The notes beneath the pieces are model-generated. The model saw only the letters and a list, made by a program, of their open reading frames with translations. It did no database searches and was not told the origin of the DNA. 64,000 nucleotides of DNA from Entomortierella parvispora (Eukaryota; Mortierellomycota; Mortierellomycetes; Mortierellales; Mortierellaceae), in NCBI GenBank assembly GCA_963573315.1, contig OY752150.1, positions 186,001 through 250,000 of the forward strand, given 5' to 3'. Made by a program: the position numbers and the translations under genes. Shown here piece by piece: positions 55,489-64,000 of this stretch. Positions within the stretch are counted from its first letter, which is position 1, and each line of letters opens with the position of its first letter.

Positions 55489-57128
55489 TTACTCCAAGGC
55501 CATCTCCTTCTTGATCTTGGCAATGGCAAGACCCTATAAATATCAAAAAGGATAGTCATGGAATGTTAGTATTTGGAACATAACAAAAAAAGATATAGGA
55601 AAATCCCTTGCAATCCATCTTCATCTCGGGATACGTACGGGGTTAAGACCCTTGGGGCAAGTCTTGGCGCAGTCTATTATGAAGAAAGAAAAGTGGACAT
55701 GGTCGAACAGTCAGTCATTTTTGTCTTCTCGAAAAGAGTTGTGGTGTCCAGGAAATAGCGCTCTTCACAATTAGATCCCGTTTCCCTGTTGTTAACGACA
55801 TACTCATGATGGTGTGGCAGCGGTAAAGTGAGAAGGGGTTCTGGAGGGCCTGGCGACGCTCAGGGCCGAACTGATCTCTGCTGTCAATCATCCAGCGGTA
55901 AGCCTGCATCAAGACGGCGGGTCCGAGGTACTGATCAGAGTTCCACCAGTAAGAGGGGCAAGATGTGGAGCAGCAGGCGCAGAGAATGCACTCGTAAAGA
56001 CCATCAAGCTTCTTGCGATCCTCGATTGTCTGCAAGTTCTCACGCTCAGGCTCGGGCGTCTTTTGCTTCAAGAAAGGCTCGATCGACTTGTATTGGGAGT
56101 AGAACTCGGTCAAATCAGGAATGAGATCCTTGATAACATAGGCTGTAATGAATAACAAGCAAAAAAGAAAAGGTGTGAGACTGAAAGGTTCGCAAAAATG
56201 TAGTCATTCAAACAACAGGCATATAGACAGGAAGAACTCATTACTGTGGGGAAGAGGGTAGATCTTGGTGTCCTTGCCGTCAACCTCGATTTTGCAAATA
56301 CAGGCCAAGGTGTTGGAGCCTCCGATGTTCATGGCGCAGGAACCGCAAATACCCTCACGGCAAGAGCGACGGAAGGTAAGGGTGGGGTCGATCTCGTTCT
56401 TGATCTTGATAAGGGCATCGAGCACCATGGGACCGCAGTTGTTCATGTCAACCTCGTACTTCTGCAACTTTGGCTTCTCGGCAGGAGTATCGGGGTTCTA
56501 GAAAGCGGATAGAGAATGGCCATTGATGTTAGTACAGAGATCTACGACTGAGAGAGTTGGATCCATGTTCGTGACGCTGGAGGAGGTCGTGCGCCTAAGG
56601 GGGGAGAGGGGGGAGCCTGTGTCCGGAAAAAAATTGATATTTTTGTCGTCTCGGACATTTCGGGTTTTGCCCACAGGACGAGGTGTCGAACCGAGATCAT
56701 GATGCAGACGCAGCTGATTTTACGCGTGCGGAATGGCCGAGAGTGAGGAACTTACCCATCTGTAAATCTGGAAGGTCTTGGTCTTCTTGGCGGGGGCCTC
56801 AGTGGCAAAGGTGCGAGCGACGGCAACGGGAGCCTAGGAGAAGCATAATCAATCCGAGAATGAATCAAGCCGGAGAGGTGTTAAAATGACGTGTTCCCTG
56901 GACGAGGACGTTGCTCCGAACAGCAGGAATAAAGAAAAGAAAAGGGATCACGAAAGAAGCTCATCGTGGGCGGATTCAAACAAGCATTGATTCCGAGTCG
57001 CGATTGACGGATCGATTGCTGTGATTGCGTGTCGTGAATGTTCAATAGTCAATTACCGAAGGCAAGCTGTGCTTAAGGACGGGGCGCGTGAGGCCGATGG
57101 CAGTGTGCTTAGCGAGAGAGAAGGACAT
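55489..57128 (-). CDS. SDH2: succinate dehydrogenase iron-sulfur subunit, mitochondrial, 6 exons
   Basis: The iron-sulfur subunit of complex II, which passes electrons from the SDH1 flavin to ubiquinone. Exons in coding order: 57128-57057, 56833-56756, 56497-56245, 56142-55804, 55673-55639, 55533-55489 (273 aa, normal length). The N terminus [20 protein letters not shown] is a basic mitochondrial presequence. The 2Fe-2S ligands are C96, C101, C104 and C116 ([10 protein letters not shown] ... C). The 4Fe-4S motif is [11 protein letters not shown] (186-196) with PSYWW after it. The 3Fe-4S ligands fall in [17 protein letters not shown] (243-259). The last exon encodes only 14 residues ([14 protein letters not shown]). 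All three cluster motifs are intact. It shares a 589-bp divergent promoter with the YbaK-domain gene. Confidence 0.96.
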
Positions 57129-57717
57129 GATGTGTGGAGGGAAGGGAGTGGGGAGGGTGTGCCAAGAGAGGAGAAGGGAAGAGCAAGTGTCGACAGCCGA
57201 GAACAGGGAGAAGGGTCAAGGACAGGGAGCGAACAAGGGAGGGAGAGAGCAAAGAAAGAATGCGGAGAAGGAGAGGGATGATGGATGCAAAAGGAAAGTG
57301 CAGTGAGATGGGGAAACAAATACGCTTTCGGTGCAGTAGCGCCGTGCAACGGAGGGGGGAGGGAGGAGCTCGCGCCAGTGTGTGTCTTCCTTCCCATTGT
57401 GTGCGAGCCTGTGTGCTGTTTTGTCCGGCCTTCTCTCGCTCCCGCACGGAGAAGACCGAGAGTGTGCAAGCGAGTAAACAAAAATCACGTGAGATTTTCG
57501 GGGCTTTCTCCTGATCTGGCCCTGCGCGGGCTCCGTGTCCGTCCCTTCGGTCTCTCGGGGAAGGCGATCTGCTCGCAAGTGCTGCATCAAAGTCACGGGA
57601 CGGGACCGCTCAAACTTTCGTTGCTCCAGGCCTGGCATCAGATGCATTCCTCCCCCCTGTTGCTCTTGCTCTTTTGCCACCAACACCATTCAGCGGGAAA
57701 GCCAGCTGTAGACAGAC
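57129..57717. promoter_or_regulatory. divergent promoter region of SDH2 and the YbaK-domain gene
   Basis: A 589-bp spacer between two head-to-head starts. The SDH2 side is GA-rich on the plus strand (57130-57300). CTCGCTCCCGCACGGAG and GCGATCTGCTCG blocks are GC-rich. No TATA box was seen. Confidence 0.5.
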
Positions 57718-58655
57718 ATGCCAGAGCCAACAATTACAGGATTCCAGCTAATGGGCGATGCCAGCCCTACTCCCATCGAATCACTCGAGGACTTTCTCGC
57801 CCACGCAAAGACCGACGTCTTGCCAGAGACAATACCCGCTACTACTCAGAAGGTATAGCCGGCCTTGCCCCCTTCTTCTGGGACAAGCGGGAAGACCTCA
57901 ACCCTCGAACAGCCTTGACTAATTGTTTCTATCATCGCCCTTTAGGTCATCGATGATGCGCAGAATCGCCTGCCTCACCAATGCCGATTCTTCCACGTCG
58001 CAAGTGACTATTATGAATGGCCTCTAGAGCAGCGAGCTCGTGTTATGGGGTGCCCGTCGACCTTTCATCTCTGCAAGTCGCTCGTCTTTGAAAACACAAA
58101 GTGGAAACAGGACGAGACCAAGCCCGTAGACGCAGATCGGTACTGGTGTGTCTTGGTTCAGTATGAGGGATCCGTAAACATCACAAAGTTGGAAAAAGCT
58201 GTTCGGGAACGCACAGGAGCGAGCAGGAAGGGAATGCACCTCCGGATCGCACCCGCTGAAAAGTCTCTGGAGCTCACCGGATTCACCAACAACGGTGTCT
58301 CTCCAGTCGGTATGGACCCTTCTTTATTTGCTGCTTGGCTTGCTGTAGCTGATATTGGGAACTTATACCATTTCATTTGCTCTAGGTATGGCCACGGATT
58401 TTCCCATCCTGATTTCCAGTGGAATTGCAGAGCTTTCGGTAAATGAGATGAGGTCTTTATCTTGGTCTTTTGTCACTAATATTTATCGACTTATGAAGAA
58501 AGAATAACACATTGCTGACTGATATTTATATGTTATATTTGCGACGGTAGCCTTCTATCTTTTACCTTGGCGCAGGACATGTGGATTGGAAGATTGCCCT
58601 CCCAACTCAACACTTCATCGAAAAATGGAGTGCATCTGTCATTGACTTCTCATAG
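57718..58655 (+). CDS. YbaK/aminoacyl-tRNA deacylase-like domain protein, 4 exons
   Basis: A protein of 218 aa with the YbaK/prolyl-tRNA-synthetase-associated fold, which in bacteria removes wrong amino acids from tRNA. Exons: 57718-57852, 57946-58309, 58386-58438, 58551-58655. Motifs: CRFFHVASDYYEWPLEQRA, then STFHLCKSLVFEN, where the Lys is at the place of the catalytic Lys of YbaK (KTLVF in bacteria), GFTNNGVSPVGMATD (the GxVSPxG loop), ILISSGIAELSPSIFYLGAG and HVDWKIALPTQHF. The last exon begins at the acceptor CGGTAG|CCT; a second AG closer to the conserved GHVDW would break the frame, so the upstream acceptor was chosen. It has no tRNA synthetase domain, so it is a free-standing trans-editing type. 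The target tRNA is unknown. Confidence 0.85.
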
Positions 58656-58845
58656 ATATCCCTCGTCCACGCCGTGTCCGCATTTTAGACATATAATAGA
58701 AGGACATAGTAAATTCTGCACCTTTGCCTGCCAAAGGCAATTGACTGAAGAAAAAGATAAATGAATGCTGCACTTTTTTATTTTATGATATTATACAACG
58801 GTGTTTCATGCAAAGGGACGGTGGAAAGCGGAGAACACACGGTTT

Positions 58846-60066
<1,221 letters not shown>

Positions 60067-60236
60067 GATTGGTGTGATGTGGGTTGTTCTTTAAACTGTT
60101 GTTTGTTTGCGTGAGTGTCCTGAGCGTTGGCTTGGGCTGATTGAAGACTGATCAGGGATGAGAGTGAGAGCAATAGAGCGATGGGTATAGTAGTTGGATG
60201 ATAAAATGGAAATGAAAGAGGGGAGAGAGGGCACCC

Positions 60237-60243
60237 TTTTATA
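60237..60243 (-). promoter_or_regulatory. TATA box of the DAHP synthase gene
   Basis: TATAAAA on the minus strand within GTCTTATAAAAGGGTG, 171 bp before the ATG at 60066. Confidence 0.65.
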
Positions 60244-60259
60244 AGACCCAGGAACTTGA

Positions 60260-60850
60260 TGACTCGATGTGTTTTTTTTTGGCTGCGTAGTGTTAGTGTG
60301 CCTGGGTTATTGCGATTGGATTTTTTGTGCTGACTCGAAGGATTTGTCCGAAAGGACGCAATGCCCTCCTGAAAAGGGAAGAGTTTCTCGTCTGTAGCAA
60401 ACAAAGGTGTCCAGCGAGTGCCCACACAGCTCCACAGCCATTATTCTTCGAGTCTCAATCAGCGATCGGACACCGTTATGGCTCGATTCATCAGGTTCCT
60501 GAAGCCTGACTCCGTCGAGAAACACACACTCACACTTGTCTCTGCTGACTGTACGAAAAATTTATGGCTCTTTCTTCGTTATCTTGCCAGTTGATAAAAA
60601 CTCCGAGGGCAGGTGAGTCTCACCATTCCCTTTCTTTCGTACGGTACTTGGAGATTCTGTGGACGTGACTCCCATGCGAGAGCGGAGTAAGAGATCTTGC
60701 CTCAATTGCTCCGGGGGAGCCAGGCGGGAGGGGATATCCTTGTGGCTACAGAGGAAATCAGTGTCGTTGCCTGATCTTTTTGCTTTGTCCATTCAGCTCT
60801 CAAGCATAGATCTTTTTTTGATTCTTCAGGCAGAAATTCGTGGATGACTC
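60260..60850. promoter_or_regulatory. cluster of five TGACTC (Gcn4/Cpc1-type) cores
   Basis: TGACTC occurs at 60260-60265, 60331-60336, 60508-60513, 60666-60671 and 60845-60850, that is 194-785 bp upstream of the DAHP synthase ATG. A full TGAGTCA palindrome-type site follows at 61099-61105. In yeast and filamentous fungi such sites bring aromatic amino-acid genes under general control; that role here is inference. Confidence 0.5.
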
Positions 60851-61683
60851 GACAGAAAATGAAGCTTCCCCTTCTTCAACCTACATTATCGCTTAATCAT
60901 AATCGAGATATATTGTTTGTGCGTCTGTGTGCGCTTTCGTCCGAGAAGTGGGTGAGCCCCTCCCTGTTCGCTCCCCTTGATCATTTCTCGCCTCTAAAAG
61001 AGAACGAACGACAATTCTCCAAACATAAACTTTTTTTCTTTCTGACCCACAAGCTTGTTTCGATATTGGCACATGAAAATGTTGGCAGCAAAAACCCTTG
61101 AGTCACCTAGAAATCAAAAAATATATGATCCTTTCTTTCCCTTTCACCATTTTCTCGACAAATCGCTGGTGAAGTTCGGGGAGAACGCAGACACAACACA
61201 GCAGATATACTATCTGACTCGGCGCACTGCGCCTTCATTACCTTTCTGTCCGCCACGATCGATGATCTCTACCGTGATCTATCTTTCAACTCTTTGCTGA
61301 GTGGCCACGACTCGTTGTCCAATTGGTTAAACATCTTCGACACACTTCCACCTTCCCTCTTTATATTACTAATACTGATGTGGAGTCTAGAGTCTTGTAT
61401 TGGCGATCCAACGACGACGTTTTCACTCCCAAGCGACAAGTGTTCCAGGAGAGTCTTGAACTGCAAGCAGAAACTCGTTGTTTACCCTTAATGATCAAAA
61501 TTGGTGGCAAGGATTGGTGGCTTGGCTTTTTTTTCTTCTTTTTTTCGGACAGGTGAATGCAGGTGCATGGTCCTCAAGAAGCTCCCTCCATCCGACCTTG
61601 GGCATCAGGACGCAAAAGGCAAAAGCAGGAGACTCACAGTCGGCGTTTTTAGACATTTGGAAACTTGAAGAAACTCATTCCGA

Positions 61684-63857
61684 ATGCCACCACCTAAATT
61701 GCCAAAGCTCGTGCCTTGGCATTCGCCTGCAGAGTTCATTCAAGTGTACAACTGGTTTTACCCTGAACCGACCCAGGATGGCGCGCCAGATATCCGCTCC
61801 CAGGAGTGTGCTCTTCGACGCGTAAGTGTGTATTGTTTCCATTTGAACTTCTGGAAACAGACTGGCCTCTTGGATTATATTGGTGCTCATGGACCACTCA
61901 CACCTCTCGCAAAATGGGATCAAATATCCATGTCTAGGTAAAGGCATGGGAGGCACGAGGAAAACTACCCCACGCGATCGATTCCACTGCCTCGTTTATG
62001 CAGGTTGTAATCAGGGACTGGACAGGAACTCTGTCAGATCAGGAGCTCCGACACATGTACTCTATGGTTTTCATTCGATTCGTGAACGGCTACGTGGATG
62101 GTTTCCAGTCATCGAAATCGGCGAAATCGATCGCTTATTTGGCAGTGGAAAAAGTGGGCATGCCGGTCTCATTTGTGGAACTGAGGCATACTGCTACTCA
62201 TGACTACTTGCCAAGCCTGACTTCACTCAGGAGGGAAACCAACGAGGTAAATCGATCTTTATGGGACTTTTGCTAACAAACATCAGCTTTGACTATAGTA
62301 TGGGGTGGCTGATGTTTTCTATCTACAATGTTACACAGGCAATGGGATGGCTCAAGGAAAACTACTGGGATAAACAGCTGGTCCCAGTACGGCTCGATGA
62401 AGCCCCAAGCGAAGAAATGCTCTCGGCCATGACGGACGACGTGCGCCGGATCATTGAAGCATACAAAAGCACTAAGGAAAAGCAAATTGAAGGTTGGTTT
62501 CAATGCTCCACAGGTTCTGATGCGATTTTCTATCTCCTGCACGTTCTACTAAAGCACGTCTACCTTGTATTTTGCGAAGTAGAAAACAATTTGTCGCAGC
62601 CCAAGACGGAAACACATATTGTTGGAAGGCTAGTACGGGATTTGATCAAACGCTGTCGATCGGGTGATGAGCTCTTGGAGACTCTCGTCCCTGTTTTACT
62701 TGAACCTGGGATGCTCGTTCCGAAGAGCAAGAAATCGAGAGCCTCGGGTCGAGATTTGAGTCTTCACAACCTAGGACGAATGGTGGATCTTTGCTGGATG
62801 CCGCTGATGAACAAACTGCATCATGATCTCCGAAATACGAGTAGCAAGGATGGAGAGGCCGTCTCATTCTGGGCTAGGCTTTTGAACGATATGCTGGACA
62901 AATTGATCGAAGCCAACAACGCGGCCCTGGCGGTCGCACAGTTCAGAGCGACGGACGAAGAAAAGGTGGCGGCCAAGACGGGAAGCTATCTTATCACCAT
63001 TTGTACGTATTTGGATGGATCGAGAAATGTCACCGTGGTGGTCTTTGGTTAATGAAGACGTCCTGAAGTGATAACTTTTATTATTGAAACACATTGTAGT
63101 GGCGTGGATCAAGTACTTGATCAAATTGAATTACGACCAACAGGCGGGCTCTCGGGGACGGACGATTCACTCTTCATCATCTTCCGGCTCGAGTACTCCA
63201 TTGCTCGGTACTCTCTCGGTCAACTCGCCCACTTTCCCTACATCAGCATCAACATCGAAGCCCTCAGTTGCGGCCTTGGCTGCTCAATTGGTCGCTGAAC
63301 AAACCCTTGCCAATCAACCCCCCATCATGCTGGATCAGGACGATATTCTTGACATTGTAGAGGCTTGTCTCACCAACAGCGGTCTGCATGTCAGCCCGTT
63401 GATCCGGTCAGTACTCAACACTGTGATTGAGGCGGACGCAGATATCAAGGAAAAGATTGGGCCACTCTTGAAGCAGATCGATCAGAGAATTGTATCCGGA
63501 TCTTCCTCTTCGATTGCTGCCACTGCTACCTCGACGATACCCACATCAACTCCTCCGATCGTAGCGGATGCTGGAGGAGGAGTATGGCAAGAAGGCCCTG
63601 CTCTCATTTCAACCCAGCCTCAGAAGGAACAGCAAGAACAGCAAGATGAGGATACCACGATGGGGCAACATGAGGCGATGGAAGGAATAGAAAGCTCCTC
63701 TACTTCATCAGTTGCTCCTGCGTCAGGAGTGTGGACATTATTTGAGGAGGATACCTGGAGACCATGTCCAATGGGTTGTCTCCCAGGCGGCATCGTCCCA
63801 GACTTGACATTCCCGTGGAATATGGATCCGCCGCCGATTGCCAGGCTTGAGGTTTAA
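61684..63857 (+). CDS. LAS1: LAS1 pre-rRNA endoribonuclease (HEPN), 4 exons
   Basis: The endonuclease that cuts ITS2 in pre-rRNA, acting in a complex with the polynucleotide kinase Grc3. Exons: 61684-61821, 61938-62246, 62339-63002, 63100-63857 (622 aa). The Las1 opening LVPWHSPAEFIQVYNWFYP and VKAWEARGKLPHAIDSTASF are clear. The HEPN catalytic motif RHxxxH is ELRHTATHDYLPSL, with R129, H130 and H134 matching the known active-site spacing. The long C-terminal region is variable and Ser-rich and ends in WRPCPMGCLPGGIVPDL, the kind of short conserved tail that contacts the Grc3 partner. An 87-bp segment (62493-62579) inside exon 3 could be an in-frame intron: it starts GTTGGT and ends GCGAAG, and its product (FYLLHVLLKHVYLVFC) is oddly hydrophobic. 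AATAAA at 63874-63879 follows the stop. Confidence 0.92.
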
Positions 63858-63873
63858 TCCGTTCTAGAACCCC

Positions 63874-63879
63874 AATAAA
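63874..63879 (+). terminator. poly(A) signal AATAAA of LAS1
   Basis: AATAAA 17 bp after the LAS1 stop codon. The remaining bases to the window end show nothing else. Confidence 0.5.
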
Positions 63880-64000
63880 ACATGAGACTTGATAGTTACT
63901 TGAATCATAGGAGGGATGGTAAAAAGGAGTACTATAAGATGAGATGGGTCAGGATGTCGGACAGGACGAAACTGCGACGTCTTGCTGAGAGCGGTGTCGC

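Larger units (their letters stand above)
60067..61683. other. divergent promoter region between DAHP synthase and LAS1
   Basis: About 1.6 kb between head-to-head genes. Six bZIP-type cores and one TATA box were found and are listed separately. No convincing gene; short open frames are without motifs. Confidence 0.5.

Overview
The window reads as nuclear DNA of a filamentous fungus. Genes are split by many short introns (mostly about 60-135 bp, GT...AG, often with CTGAC-like branch sites). Proteins are fungal in kind: protein O-mannosyltransferase, an Opy2-type anchor, a CPS1/DIP2-type protein and a fungal DAHP synthase. Intergenic DNA is full of CT tracts, microsatellites and A/T homopolymers. 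Gene style and composition suggest an early-diverging fungus, perhaps Mortierellomycotina; that placement is inference, not proof. No rRNA, tRNA, CRISPR array or intact transposon was found.

Layout. 0.4-8.6 kb, all plus strand: a protein O-mannosyltransferase with long N- and C-terminal extensions, a one-exon APH-fold phosphotransferase, and the eIF2 gamma subunit. 9.4-24.1 kb is an efflux island: two paralogous full-length ABCC transporters (A and B) enclose a DHA2-type MFS transporter, plus an orphan minus-strand ORF and a short inverted repeat. 24.5-35.5 kb, minus strand: a 908-aa single-pass membrane protein of unknown function and a 10-exon CPS1/DIP2-like protein with two adenylate-forming domains. 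36.6-41.3 kb: an Opy2-like membrane anchor (plus) and a secreted protein with two barwin/RlpA-like folds (minus). 41.3-44.4 kb has no convincing gene. 44.4-48.0 kb, minus: a 1147-aa protein whose C-terminal part is a class II eIF4E (4EHP-like) domain. 49.8-53.8 kb, plus: an unknown membrane/coiled-coil protein and a mitochondrial FAD/folate-type carrier. 54.1-64 kb: a doubtful small ORF, a possible MIC12-like protein, SDH2, a YbaK-domain deacylase-like protein, DAHP synthase and the LAS1 pre-rRNA endonuclease.

Joint themes. The efflux island is the only obvious functional cluster; the NBD1 halves of its two ABC genes are far more alike than the rest, which suggests gene conversion. Three mitochondrial proteins (FAD/folate carrier, MIC12 candidate, SDH2) lie within 5 kb. 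Translation and ribosome genes (eIF2 gamma, class II eIF4E, YbaK-type protein, LAS1) are scattered. Exon joins were made by hand from splice signals and reading-frame continuity; every multi-exon model below sums to a whole number of codons.
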